Assembly (NCBI GenBank): GCA_022843585.1
Contig: JALHNJ010000001.1
Coordinates: forward strand, 372,001-436,000
From: Chitinophagaceae bacterium
Lineage (GTDB): Bacteria > Bacteroidota > Bacteroidia > Chitinophagales > Chitinophagaceae
Reading direction: 5' to 3'
Length of the DNA stretch: 64,000 nucleotides
Shown here: positions 35,277-43,847 of the stretch, piece after piece
Layout: the number at the start of each line of letters is the position of its first letter
How positions within the stretch are numbered: position 1 is the first letter of the stretch
Translations under genes and position numbers: made by a program
The notes under the pieces: model-generated
Database searches by the model: none
The model's input: the letters and a program-made list of their open reading frames with translations, nothing else
Told to the model about the DNA's origin: nothing

Positions 35277-35331
35277 TAAAAAACCCCTCCGCATGGGCCA
35301 GAGGGGTTCAAGGTATAAAAACCCTGAGCAT
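35277..35331 (-). repeat. T9SS 3'-UTR element, copy 2
   Basis: Same element as 31725-31779 (hairpin AACCCCTC / GAGGGGTT with T-run on the minus strand, preceded by CATGCTCAGGGTTTTTAT). The near-identity with copy 3 extends over the whole stretch to the stop codon of gene B (35277-35464 against 38031-38221). Confidence 0.8.
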
Positions 35332-35420
35332 GTATCATCTATCAGTCTTTCATTTATCCATATGTAACTGAATCTTCGATAAGGTTATCCCGTAAGGGCA
35401 GTGCTATAAATAAAAATGAA

Positions 35421-35453
35421 AAGAAAAAAAGGGATGGAGAAACCCATCCCTTT
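35421..35453 (-). terminator. First terminator of T9SS gene B
   Basis: Stem AAAGGGATGG / CCATCCCTTT followed by a T-run on the minus strand, 12 bases after the stop codon. Confidence 0.85.
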
Positions 35454-35464
35454 ATATTGAAATA

Positions 35465-37615
35465 TTATTGTGCTACGATGAACTTGGTTGATTGTATTGT
35501 CGTGCCATCATTCATTTGCAAAATGTATGTACCAGGTTGCAAACGATCAAGGCTGTTAACCGGCACACTGTTGATACCTTCCGCAACATTGTTCTGCTGT
35601 CTCAATACGATGCGACCAGCCATATCAACTATTCTGAATTCTACAACACCTTTAGCACTTGCTTCAAAACGTAAAGTAGCTACACCACCAGTTACAACCG
35701 GGTTCGGGTTGATGCGGATACCTTTTACATTACTTTCTTTACGTACCAATATTACATTGCTGTATTTGAACTGGCCATTCAGGTCTATCATTTTAAGGCG
35801 ATAGTAGAATACAGTACCATTTACAGCAGACAGATCATCTGTATGTAAATAGGTAGTTCTGGCTGCGGTTTGTACCGGAGCTTTAGTAGCAACAGTAGCA
35901 AAATTGCTTCCATCAGTGCTGCGTTCTACTTCAAAACGATCAAAGTCCTGTAAGTTTTCAGTTACCCAGTTAAGATTAGTTTTCTGGTTGCTGTATGCGC
36001 CGGCAAAACTGATCAGGTCAACTGGAAGAGTTGTTTGAGTAGGGAATCTGTCTGAACCAAGGTCAGTTAATGACAATCCACCTGTGTTGGCAACTAAAGT
36101 TGCCTGAACTGTACCCGAATTAGTGTTTGCAGTAAACTGGTCGATAAAATATATACCTGTGCTTGTAGAGAAATGTAATGAACCTGACTGTGTCCATGCT
36201 AATCCATTTACACTACCGGAGAAAGTGTTCCCACCTTGTTGTACTGTCCATTTGCGGGTAAGAGTGGTTGGGGTGTTAAGAGAGTTCAATACATACACAT
36301 AAGTTTCACCGTCTGTTACGTTTGCAACAGCGTACATCGTACCATTCGCAGTAATAGCCAAATCACCATTTTGGAAATCCGTTGCAGCACCCGGAGCAGC
36401 AACGTTAAGTGTTGCATTTCCAAAAGTATTTACACCACTAATTGCATTAACTCCATTTCCCTGGAAGGAAGCAATATAAATAGTTCCACCTGTACCGGCT
36501 AAAATCCAACCTCTTCCTAATGCATCAAAACCAAGACGTACAAAGCTGAAATCAGAATTATTAGCAGGGCCGTTCATATCAATTGTACCTCTGCTGCCAT
36601 GTCCGGTACCATCAGGTCTTAAAGAATATATTGTTACAACTCCATTTTTTGTATCATCATCATCTCTGTCAAGGTAATATATGCAACCGTTTACATCGTT
36701 TGGTGTAATTTGATTTTTGGCAACGGCCGCAGTAGAAGTTAAAGGAGTAACTACAGTTGCAGGTCCTGCTAATAAAGTACCGGCTATAGGATCCATGGTA
36801 TACTTTCTAAGATCACCTGTTCCTGATACAGACCATAAATTTGGATTTGGCACCGGGTCTATAAATGGTCTCAAAGCAATCAATAAAGACCCATTAGGAT
36901 AATTTCCAGCTAGTGTAGCTGTACCTGTTGGGCCAGTAGTTCCGGTACTTGCTTTTGTAGCCCAAGCAGCGCCTACACCTCTTCCCCTTGTACCAGTTGC
37001 ACCAAAATCAACAAGTTCAGCTAAACCACCAGGACTTGTGGTATTCCAGCCGCTGAAAATATTACCGGTTCCGGTATTTAGGCCAACAAAGCCAAGCATA
37101 ACAATAGCGGTATTAGGAGATATAGGAGAAATTGCAGTAGGTGACAAACTGTTATCTGTGTTTACACCCGTAAGCGATGCACCTGGTGTTACATCAAAAG
37201 GAGTAGTGTTATTAACTCCCCTAAAAGCAATAATACTTCCAGACGCTGCATTATTAGAACCATCCAGATCAAAAGTATAATCACTGGCCGTTACATCTGC
37301 TAAAACAGCAATTTTATAAAACGCATAGCCATAAAATTCTGGATTGGTTCCAGCCAATGTTCCTTCGCTCATTAAAGTCCAACCAGTTAAGCCATTTGAA
37401 CCACCAAGGTCAGTTCCGCCAGAAGCTTCACTTTCCACAATGGATGCAATCATTAAATCACCAACTTGTATGCCCGTTGGTTTGCTAATTGTAATTGAAC
37501 CAGTTGTTGAGGAAGCAGTTGTTGCAGTCCCAACAGTTGTAATCTGCCCAAAGGCTGTTCCCGAAAATAGTATCGCTGCAAAAGCGATCAGTAAAGAATA
37601 AGTAAATTTTTTCAT
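35465..37615 (-). CDS. T9SS cargo protein B
   Basis: Secreted protein of 716 residues. Signal peptide (cleavage near AFGQ, 21-24); N-terminal module (about 27-255) related to that of gene A; propeller-like module (about 258-520: LRKYTMDPIAGTLLAG ... GSLHFSTSTGIYFID); then LPVDLISFAGAYSNQKTNLNW and a T9SS type A CTD ending in TKFIVAQ. From TLPVDL to the end (about 187 residues) it differs from gene C at only five positions, whereas the passenger modules are clearly unlike. The T9SS CTD predicts export across the outer membrane. Confidence 0.88.
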   Translation of the reverse strand: MKKFTYSLLIAFAAILFSGTAFGQITTVGTATTASSTTGSITISKPTGIQVGDLMIASIVESEASGGTDLGGSNGLTGWTLMSEGTLAGTNPEFYGYAFYKIAVLADVTASDYTFDLDGSNNAASGSIIAFRGVNNTTPFDVTPGASLTGVNTDNSLSPTAISPISPNTAIVMLGFVGLNTGTGNIFSGWNTTSPGGLAELVDFGATGTRGRGVGAAWATKASTGTTGPTGTATLAGNYPNGSLLIALRPFIDPVPNPNLWSVSGTGDLRKYTMDPIAGTLLAGPATVVTPLTSTAAVAKNQITPNDVNGCIYYLDRDDDDTKNGVVTIYSLRPDGTGHGSRGTIDMNGPANNSDFSFVRLGFDALGRGWILAGTGGTIYIASFQGNGVNAISGVNTFGNATLNVAAPGAATDFQNGDLAITANGTMYAVANVTDGETYVYVLNSLNTPTTLTRKWTVQQGGNTFSGSVNGLAWTQSGSLHFSTSTGIYFIDQFTANTNSGTVQATLVANTGGLSLTDLGSDRFPTQTTLPVDLISFAGAYSNQKTNLNWVTENLQDFDRFEVERSTDGSNFATVATKAPVQTAARTTYLHTDDLSAVNGTVFYYRLKMIDLNGQFKYSNVILVRKESNVKGIRINPNPVVTGGVATLRFEASAKGVVEFRIVDMAGRIVLRQQNNVAEGINSVPVNSLDRLQPGTYILQMNDGTTIQSTKFIVAQ

Positions 37616-37653
37616 GCTCTGAGATTTTTATGTTATAAATAATAGTAAATCCT

Positions 37654-37679
37654 AAACCGTTGGGCTTTAGTAGAATTGG
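37654..37679 (-). promoter_or_regulatory. Conserved leader motif, gene B
   Basis: Minus strand: CCAATTCT, AAAGCCC and AACGGTTTAG, shared with the leaders of genes A and C. CCGTT and AACGG around it can pair to a small hairpin. Confidence 0.45.
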
Positions 37680-37681
37680 AA

Positions 37682-37795
37682 CGGCATATCAATAGGATTC
37701 GAGACTCAGAGTTTCAACTAGAGGAATAGATTTTGGTTACGGTATATCAATAGGATTGTAAGACTCGGTGGTTCAACGAGGAATAAGTATGGAAC
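37682..37795. repeat. Tandem leader repeats upstream of gene B
   Basis: Two degenerate units of about 57 bases, each starting CGG(C/T)ATATCAATAGGATT followed by AGACTC and GAGGAATA. The same pair lies upstream of gene C (40031-40140). The remainder of the 606-base gap 37616-38221 is AT-rich DNA and the 3' region of gene C, with no gene. Confidence 0.65.
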
Positions 37796-38030
37796 TTAAT
37801 TCGATGGTCTTTTTGGAGGAGTGGAGTTCAATTGGGAGAACGAAACTAACCATTGGGTTTAAATTTTGCAAGCTTTTGTAGAGAAAAATCTACAAGAAGG
37901 GATAATTATTTTTTAAAAACATTTATAACATGTTGAATATTAAAATATTAGGTTTATTAATATAAATATTTTTGAGCAAACATATATTGTAAGTTCTAGC
38001 GGCTTTTTAATGTAATTAGTGCTCAAAATG

Positions 38031-38085
38031 AAAAAACCCCTCCGCAAGGGCCAGAGGGGTTCAAGGTATAAAAACCCTGAGCATG
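38031..38085 (-). repeat. T9SS 3'-UTR element, copy 3
   Basis: Third copy; the hairpin loop reads CAAGGG instead of CATGGG on the plus strand, otherwise the same, including CATGCTCAGGGTTTTTAT. Confidence 0.8.
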
Positions 38086-38182
38086 TATCATCTATCAGTC
38101 TTTCATTTATCCATAACGGTGCTGAATCTTCTATAAGGTTTGTCCTACAGGGCAGGGTTATAAATAAAAAATGAAAAGGAAA

Positions 38183-38210
38183 AAAAGGGATGGAGAAACC
38201 CATCCCTTTT
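38183..38210 (-). terminator. First terminator of T9SS gene C
   Basis: 11-bp stem AAAAGGGATGG / CCATCCCTTTT followed by T-run on the minus strand, 12 bases after the stop codon. Confidence 0.85.
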
Positions 38211-38221
38211 TAGTTGAAATA

Positions 38222-39964
38222 TTATTGTGCTACGATGAACTTAGTTGATTGTATTGTTGTACCATCATTCATTTGCAAAATGTATGTACCAGGTTGCAAA
38301 CGATCAAGGCTGTTAACCGGAACACTGTTGATACCTTCTGCAACATTGTTCTGCTGCCTCAATACTATGCGACCCGCCATATCAACTATTCTGAATTCTA
38401 CAACGCCTTTAGCAATTGCTTCAAAACGTAAAGTAGCTACACCACCAGTAACAATCGGGTTCGGGTTGATGCGGATACCTTTTATATTACCTTCTTTACG
38501 TACCAGTATTACATTGCTGTATTTGAACTGTCCGTTCAGGTCTATCATTTTAAGGCGATAGTAGAATACAGTACCATTTACTGCAGATAGATCATCTGTA
38601 TGTAAATAGGTAGTTCTTGCTGTAGTTTGTACCGGAGCTTTAGTAGCAACAGTAGCAAAATTGCTTCCATCAGTGCTGCGTTCTACTTCAAAACGATCAA
38701 AGTCCTGTAAGTTTTCAGTTACCCAGTTAAGATTAGTTTTCTGGTTGCTGTACGCACCGGCAAAACTGATCAGATCAACAGGAAGGGTTGTTTGATTAGG
38801 CCAAACATTAGAACCAAGATCCGTTAAGCCATCAATTGCATGGACAAAATCGGCCTCAACAGTATTATTTACACTAACGGAGTTTTGATCAATAAAATAA
38901 AGTCCATCAGCCGCAGAGATATATAAATTGCCCTGAATATCAAATGCTGCACCGTTTACTGTTCCTACAAATGGATCGCCTTGTTCATCAAAAACAAAAA
39001 ATTGTCTCTTTAAAGTTGGTGTAACCGCAGTTGGATTTAAGCTGAAAATAGCTGTAGAAGTTGGTGTGGTTGCACCATCATTTGCAAGGATATACATTGT
39101 TCCGTTTGCCGTAAATGCTAAATCGCCATTTTGAAAAAGACTGGCATCTCCACTATTGGGGCCGAACGGAACATTAGAAGAAACTACTGTTATAGGAGCA
39201 GCAGTAGTACCATTTGTTGTGAATCTGGCAAGATAAATAGTGGTTCCATCGCCAGCAAGTATCCAGCATACACCCGTAACATCAACACCTAAACGAACGA
39301 ACCCAAGGTCTGCACCTGCCCCACCATTTATATCTAATGTACCTATAATTCCGCCACCAGTACCTGTGGAAGTACAGGCTCTTACAGTTACAGAACCATT
39401 ATTATTTGCAATATTTTCAATATAATAAATAAAGCCGGCTTGGTTAATAGCTACGGCAGAAACTCTTTCGGTAACGCCAAAATCAAACATATTTTTTTGG
39501 CCATTAGCATTACCTGCTAATACGCCAAGATTAGCCAAAAAGCCACCAGCCCACTCACCTCTGTTTCCGAAGGTACTGTCATTGGCAACGGATGCGAGAA
39601 TGTTGTTGAGTGTAACAGAAACTGAACGGCTAACACCAGCTCTGGTTAATGTAAAAATATATACACCAGATGCGGAAGAATTGAAAGTGACATTCACGTC
39701 GCCAATATTAGTACCGGAAGCTACTACAGTACCAATAGTAACTCCAGTGGGGTTATTCACGGTCCAGACATAAGCAGCATTTCCGCCTCCCCATTGCCCG
39801 TTTGAACCTGATCTGTCTAAGTATACAGTAACTGTATTTCCGGCAAGGGGTTTCATGATGTTTGCCGGACTAGCCTCTACAGTTGCCTGACCCGACAGTT
39901 TTATGCTGGCCGTAGTTAGAATAAATAAAATGAAAATAAAGCCTTTAAAAGTAAAAGTTTTCAT
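38222..39964 (-). CDS. T9SS cargo protein C
   Basis: Secreted protein of 580 residues. Signal peptide (cleavage near KLSGQ, 22-26), PKD-like module (about 28-120: YVWTVNNPTGVTIG, GVYIFTLTRAG), propeller-like module (about 125-385), then a C-terminal region almost identical to gene B (TLPVDLISFAGAYSNQ to TKFIVAQ) with the T9SS type A CTD. Its N-terminal module differs from those of A and B. Leader, CTD and 3' region are shared with gene B, so the passenger appears to be the variable part. Confidence 0.87.
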   Translation of the reverse strand: MKTFTFKGFIFILFILTTASIKLSGQATVEASPANIMKPLAGNTVTVYLDRSGSNGQWGGGNAAYVWTVNNPTGVTIGTVVASGTNIGDVNVTFNSSASGVYIFTLTRAGVSRSVSVTLNNILASVANDSTFGNRGEWAGGFLANLGVLAGNANGQKNMFDFGVTERVSAVAINQAGFIYYIENIANNNGSVTVRACTSTGTGGGIIGTLDINGGAGADLGFVRLGVDVTGVCWILAGDGTTIYLARFTTNGTTAAPITVVSSNVPFGPNSGDASLFQNGDLAFTANGTMYILANDGATTPTSTAIFSLNPTAVTPTLKRQFFVFDEQGDPFVGTVNGAAFDIQGNLYISAADGLYFIDQNSVSVNNTVEADFVHAIDGLTDLGSNVWPNQTTLPVDLISFAGAYSNQKTNLNWVTENLQDFDRFEVERSTDGSNFATVATKAPVQTTARTTYLHTDDLSAVNGTVFYYRLKMIDLNGQFKYSNVILVRKEGNIKGIRINPNPIVTGGVATLRFEAIAKGVVEFRIVDMAGRIVLRQQNNVAEGINSVPVNSLDRLQPGTYILQMNDGTTIQSTKFIVAQ

Positions 39965-40003
39965 GCTCTGAAATTTTTATGTTATAAAAAATAGTATACC
40001 CTT

Positions 40004-40028
40004 AACCGTTAGGCTTTACAAGAATTGG
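40004..40028 (-). promoter_or_regulatory. Conserved leader motif, gene C
   Basis: Minus strand: CCAATTCT, AAAGCCT and AACGGTTAAG. Third instance of the leader motif of the T9SS gene family. Confidence 0.45.
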
Positions 40029-40030
40029 AG

Positions 40031-40140
40031 CGGTATATCAACAGGATTTGAGACTCAAAGGTTTCAGTCAGAGGAATAGATTTCTTAAGGTATATCAACA
40101 GGATGTAAGACTCGGTGGTTTCGATGAGGAAAGTATGGAA
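40031..40140. repeat. Tandem leader repeats upstream of gene C
   Basis: Two units beginning GGTATATCAACAGGAT, homologous to 37682-37795. The rest of the 326-base gap 39965-40290 is AT-rich with nothing recognisable. Confidence 0.65.
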
Positions 40141-40290
40141 CTTAATTCTATGGTCTTTTTAGAGGAGTGGAAATTGTAATGGGAAGCGAAAGTAGTTTGC
40201 TTTGTTGACAATGCAGTTGTATTTCAATTTATTTTTTACATTATTCCTATTATATTTTATACAATTCCCACATTCATATATAAACGAAGT

Positions 40291-40878
40291 TTATTTTGTT
40301 CTCCAATTTTTGTAGGAAGCAGCATGAGTTACATTTTTTTCGCATATACTATCCAGTGAGTCGCATACTTTTAAGGTTTTATAGCAATCAGTGGGTAGTT
40401 GCTGGTAAAGCTTTGTTCCTTCGGTTTTCCATTTTATCATCTCATCACTTACCTGCTTAATAATTTTTCCGGGGTTGCCCGCTACCAGGCTTCGGTAAGG
40501 AATTATTTCACCTTCCTTAACAAGCGTTAATGCACCTACAATACATTCATCACCCAGTTGCACATTATCCATTACAACTGCATTCATACCTACCAGGCAA
40601 TTTTTTCCAATTGTTGCACCATGTATAATTGCACCATGCCCAATATGTACACCTTCTTTTAATAATACCGTTACGCCGGGAAACATATGGATGGTACAAT
40701 TTTCCTGCACATTGCATCCATCTTCTAAAATAATTTGACCCCAATCTCCCCGCAATGCTGCGCCCGGGCCGATATAGCAATCTTTGCCGATGATTACATT
40801 GCCTGTTACCGCAGCTTGCGGATGTACGAAGGATGATTTATGTACAACAGGTTTTATGCCTTGGAATTCATAGAACAT
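40291..40878 (-). CDS. paaY: Left-handed beta-helix acyltransferase-like / gamma-carbonic-anhydrase-like protein PaaY
   Basis: Protein of 195 residues from the ATG at 40878; the upstream extension overlaps paaI and is not supported. It has hexapeptide repeats through about 25-150 (NVIIGKDCYIGPGAALRGDWG, VHIGHGAIIHGATIGKNCLVGMNAVV) and the three metal-binding His of the gamma-CA type (His in CTIHMF, IGHGAIIHG). By position at the end of the paa operon it corresponds to PaaY, reported as a thioesterase that handles a dead-end CoA product of the pathway. Symbol inferred from context. Confidence 0.82.
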   Translation of the reverse strand: MFYEFQGIKPVVHKSSFVHPQAAVTGNVIIGKDCYIGPGAALRGDWGQIILEDGCNVQENCTIHMFPGVTVLLKEGVHIGHGAIIHGATIGKNCLVGMNAVVMDNVQLGDECIVGALTLVKEGEIIPYRSLVAGNPGKIIKQVSDEMIKWKTEGTKLYQQLPTDCYKTLKVCDSLDSICEKNVTHAASYKNWRTK

Positions 40879-40885
40879 AATAGAA

Positions 40886-41320
40886 TCAGTTTTTAGGTAA
40901 AAGGGATTTATCAGTTCTGTAGCAAAGACCTTTAAACTGCGCAATCAAATGCTCTTTTTGGTTGGTAATATTAATATGGTATAGTCCGGTTGACTTCCCA
41001 TTATGCAATTCTTTTGCTTCAGCAATTAATATATCATCTATATGTACTGGCTTAATAAAATTGATAGAAGTGTCTAATGCAACAGATAAAACATTTCTGT
41101 TGTTGCAGGCAAATGCAAAAGCACTATCGGCTAACGAAAAAGCAATACCACCATGAACAATTCCAAAACCGTTGATCATTTCTTTTCGCACCATCATTTT
41201 TATTTTACTGTAACCTTCTTTTACCTCCAATACTTCAATCCCGAGCCATTGAGAAAAAAGGTCATGCTCCATCATATGAGATACAACAGCATTAGCAAGT
41301 TTATCTTTTTCGTGGTTCAT
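40886..41320 (-). CDS. paaI: Hotdog-fold acyl-CoA thioesterase PaaI
   Basis: Protein of 144 residues, full length for PaaI. The hotdog signature NGFGIVHGGIAFSLADSAFAFACN holds the catalytic Asp region (HGG...LAD). PaaI hydrolyses hydroxyphenylacetyl-CoA-type side products and frees CoA when the pathway stalls. It is eight bases from paaY and 30 bases downstream of paaG, in one operon. Confidence 0.9.
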   Translation of the reverse strand: MNHEKDKLANAVVSHMMEHDLFSQWLGIEVLEVKEGYSKIKMMVRKEMINGFGIVHGGIAFSLADSAFAFACNNRNVLSVALDTSINFIKPVHIDDILIAEAKELHNGKSTGLYHINITNQKEHLIAQFKGLCYRTDKSLLPKN

Positions 41321-41350
41321 AGAAAATATTTAATCAAAATAATCAATGGT

Positions 41351-42124
41351 TTATTCGCCTTTGAAATTTGGTTGTCGTTTTTCCAGAAATGCCTGCACAC
41401 CTTCTTTATAATCGGCTGTTTGAGCAGCCCGGTGCTGAAAAATATCTTCATCCTGTAATTGTTCTTCCCAGCAATTGATTACAGAATTATTCAATACCAG
41501 TTTTGTGTAGGCTAATCCTTTTGTAGGCATTTTGGCGAGGTAATGTGCAATCAGCAATGCGTTCTCTTCAAATGTTTCCTGAGTAAATACTTTATAGATC
41601 ATTCCCATTTTTTCGGCATCAGTGGCTGATACCTTTTCTCCCAGCATCATTAATGCGGATGCTTTTTGCCAACCAATTAACCGGGGTAAGGTAAATGTGC
41701 CGCCGCTATCGGGTATCAATCCTATTTTAGAAAAGGCTTGTATAAAAGATGCATTTTCGGAAGCCACTACAATATCACAACACAATGCAATATTAGCTCC
41801 GGCACCTGCAGCCACACCATTAATAGCAGCTACAACTGGTTTTTCTAATTTTCTTATTCTTGTTACAATAGGATTATAATGTTCGCTCAATATTCGTTGC
41901 ATACCGGGGCCGTCAGGATCTACCACTTCTGCCAAATCCTGCCCGGCACTAAATGCTTTACCTGCACCAGTTATATAAACACAGCGTACAGATTCATCTT
42001 TGCATTTATCCAAAGCGTCCTGCATTAGCAATGCCATTTCACGGTTAAATGAATTGAGTTTCTCGGGACGATTTAATGTAATAAAACCGATAGAGTTTTT
42101 TATTTCGAAAAGGATAGAAGACAT
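41351..42124 (-). CDS. paaG: Enoyl-CoA hydratase/isomerase PaaG (ring-1,2-epoxide isomerase)
   Basis: Crotonase-fold protein of 257 residues. Oxyanion-hole motifs are GKAFSAGQDLAEV (about 55-67) and AAINGVAAGAGANIALCCDIVVAS (about 97-120), with the Asp of LIPDSGGTF. In the paa pathway PaaG converts the ring 1,2-epoxide of phenylacetyl-CoA to the oxepin. The gene context (downstream of paaABCD) supports PaaG over a fatty-acid hydratase. Confidence 0.9.
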   Translation of the reverse strand: MSSILFEIKNSIGFITLNRPEKLNSFNREMALLMQDALDKCKDESVRCVYITGAGKAFSAGQDLAEVVDPDGPGMQRILSEHYNPIVTRIRKLEKPVVAAINGVAAGAGANIALCCDIVVASENASFIQAFSKIGLIPDSGGTFTLPRLIGWQKASALMMLGEKVSATDAEKMGMIYKVFTQETFEENALLIAHYLAKMPTKGLAYTKLVLNNSVINCWEEQLQDEDIFQHRAAQTADYKEGVQAFLEKRQPNFKGE

Positions 42125-42189
42125 GTTGAGTTGCTTTTATTAATGATAGATATCAAATCTAAATGCTATATCCGGCAACTAAAAATTTA

Positions 42190-42705
42190 TCAGTGGCATT
42201 TAAAATAATCGAACGGCTCTTTGCAATCATCGCACTGATATAAGGATTTGCAAGCCGTACTGCCAAACTCACTGATGCGGTGAGTATGATGAGAGTTACA
42301 ATGCGGACATTGAATCGCTTCCGCTGCAGCAAACAAATCATTATTGCAAACCTGCTGTCTTGGATTGGGCGGTGCAATACCGTATTCTTTCAATTTTCTT
42401 TTTCCATCTTCACTCATCCAATCGGTTGTCCATACGGGAGAAAGAACAGAAGTAATTTTTATATTTTGAAAACCATTTTCTATTAAAGCCAGTTTAATAT
42501 TCATGGCTATCATATCCATGGCAGGGCAGCCTGTGTAAGTAGGTGTGATGATTACCTCAATGCCCCCATCCCCTAAAGGGGGGTGAAGGATTACATCTCT
42601 CACAATTCCTAAATCAGTAATGGTAAGAACAGGAACTTCCGGGTCGGTTACAGTTTCAAGTATCGACCAAATATTGTCTTTTGATATGGTTGGGGTATTT
42701 ACCAT
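42190..42705 (-). CDS. paaD: Phenylacetyl-CoA epoxidase maturation protein PaaD
   Basis: Protein of 171 residues: an N-terminal MIP18/DUF59-like domain (about 8-110, with ITPTYTGCPAMDMIA) and a C-terminal zinc ribbon (CPHC near 135 and CDDCKEPFDYFKC at the end). PaaD helps assemble or activate the PaaABCE epoxidase. Its start overlaps the paaC stop by seven bases. Residues HPPLGDGG at about 41-48 interrupt the usual short turn between VRDV and the next strand, and are encoded by a palindromic repeat at 42562-42585. Confidence 0.9.
   Translation of the reverse strand: MVNTPTISKDNIWSILETVTDPEVPVLTITDLGIVRDVILHPPLGDGGIEVIITPTYTGCPAMDMIAMNIKLALIENGFQNIKITSVLSPVWTTDWMSEDGKRKLKEYGIAPPNPRQQVCNNDLFAAAEAIQCPHCNSHHTHRISEFGSTACKSLYQCDDCKEPFDYFKCH
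42562..42585. repeat. In-frame palindromic element in paaD
   Basis: GCCCCCATCCCCTAAAGGGG plus GGTG, a CCCC/GGGG palindrome of the dispersed type seen in Bacteroidota genomes. It is 24 bases (eight codons) and lies in a beta-turn of PaaD. Confidence 0.65.
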
Positions 42706-43433
42706 TCTGCACCCGGATATGTTCTTTGTAAATATTGTAAGTCAGTAAGTATATAGCCAAGTTGTTCGGTATGAATTCCATTCTTGCCACCGTTTTGCAT
42801 AAACATTTTTTCAGGAATCGATAAAGTGGCTTCAGAAAAAATGTTCATTACTTTTTGTTGCCATTCATTTTTTAGTCTTGAAACTTCAACAATAGTTTCG
42901 TAAGCTGCAGGCACAAACATTTCACCTGTATATCTCCACAATTCATCAATGGCTTTTAACATTCTTGTATGGCTTTCTTCTGTGCCATCTCCCAATCGAA
43001 TTACCCATTCACTGCTCCAACGTACATGGTAAGTCGTTTCTTTTATAGATTTTGCAGCAATAGCAGCTAATTGCGCATCATTACATTGCTGTAATTTTTC
43101 AAATAATAAGTATTGAAACTGGCTGTATAAATATTGACGTAAGATCGTTTGACCCCAATCGCCATTGGCTTGTTCTACTAATAATAGATTTTTAAATTCT
43201 CTTTCTTTTCTTAAATAGGCAAGTGAATCCTCAGAAGCATCCCCGCCAATTAATGTTGCGGCGTATTGATAAAAATTTCTTGATTGCCCTAACAAATCCA
43301 ACGAAATATTAGTGATAGCAATATCCTGTTCCAATATCGGTCCATGACCACACCATTCTGCATTTCTTTGCGAAAGAATTAGTGTGGTATCTGCTAAGTG
43401 CAATGTATAATCAATCAGCGGAGAGTTCATCAT
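42699..43433 (-). CDS. paaC: Phenylacetyl-CoA epoxidase subunit PaaC
   Basis: Structural non-catalytic ferritin-like subunit of 244 residues, pairing with PaaA. Family features are the N-terminal DTTLILSQRNAEWCGHGPILEQDIAITNISLDLLGQSRNFYQYA region and KSIKETTYHVRWSSEWVIRLGDGTEESHTRM. Part of the paaABCD run; 29 bases after paaB and overlapping paaD by seven bases. Confidence 0.92.
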   Translation of the reverse strand: MMNSPLIDYTLHLADTTLILSQRNAEWCGHGPILEQDIAITNISLDLLGQSRNFYQYAATLIGGDASEDSLAYLRKEREFKNLLLVEQANGDWGQTILRQYLYSQFQYLLFEKLQQCNDAQLAAIAAKSIKETTYHVRWSSEWVIRLGDGTEESHTRMLKAIDELWRYTGEMFVPAAYETIVEVSRLKNEWQQKVMNIFSEATLSIPEKMFMQNGGKNGIHTEQLGYILTDLQYLQRTYPGAEW

Positions 43434-43462
43434 TCAAATCATTTAATCCTTTGAATCAGTGG

Positions 43463-43828
43463 TTACATGTGGTTTACTTCATCAGGTAGTTGATAAAAAG
43501 TAGGATGCCGGTAAATTTTATCAACTGCCGGTTCATACAATTCACCAGCTTCTTCAGGGTTGGAGGCGGTTATATATTTACTTTCCACCACCCAGATACT
43601 TACACCTTCCATTCTTCTGGTATAAACATCTCTAGCATTTTCAATGGCCATTTGCGCATCAGCAGCATGAAGACTGCCGGCATGTTTATGATCCAGCCCT
43701 TGTTTACTGCGAATAAATACTTCCCACAAAGGCCAATTTGCTGTATCATTTATTGTTTGATAAGAACCGCCACCAGCTTTCTCTTCCGGGATATCTCCGT
43801 AATAAAATTTTCTAATAAAATTTTTCAT
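43463..43828 (-). CDS. paaB: Phenylacetyl-CoA epoxidase subunit PaaB
   Basis: Small subunit of 121 residues from the ATG at 43828; the longer frame would overlap paaA and is rejected. Family signature: WPLWEVFIRSKQGLDHKHAGSLHAADAQMAIENARDVYTRR and WVVESKYI. PaaB bridges PaaAC heterodimers. Slightly longer N-terminus (MKNFIRKFYYGDIPEEKAGGG) than the proteobacterial form. Confidence 0.92.
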   Translation of the reverse strand: MKNFIRKFYYGDIPEEKAGGGSYQTINDTANWPLWEVFIRSKQGLDHKHAGSLHAADAQMAIENARDVYTRRMEGVSIWVVESKYITASNPEEAGELYEPAVDKIYRHPTFYQLPDEVNHM

Positions 43829-43847
43829 TGTTACTGCTTTAGTAGGG

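Noticed and set aside
31725-38085. Three identical ~55-base repeats as a possible CRISPR array
   Set aside because: The copies are about 3 kb apart, each with a terminator hairpin after a T9SS gene; no spacers or cas genes.
37940-38203. Minus-strand frame of 87 codons between T9SS genes B and C
   Set aside because: It lies on the 3'-UTR repeat and terminators, and is broken in the parallel copy at 35277; not a gene.
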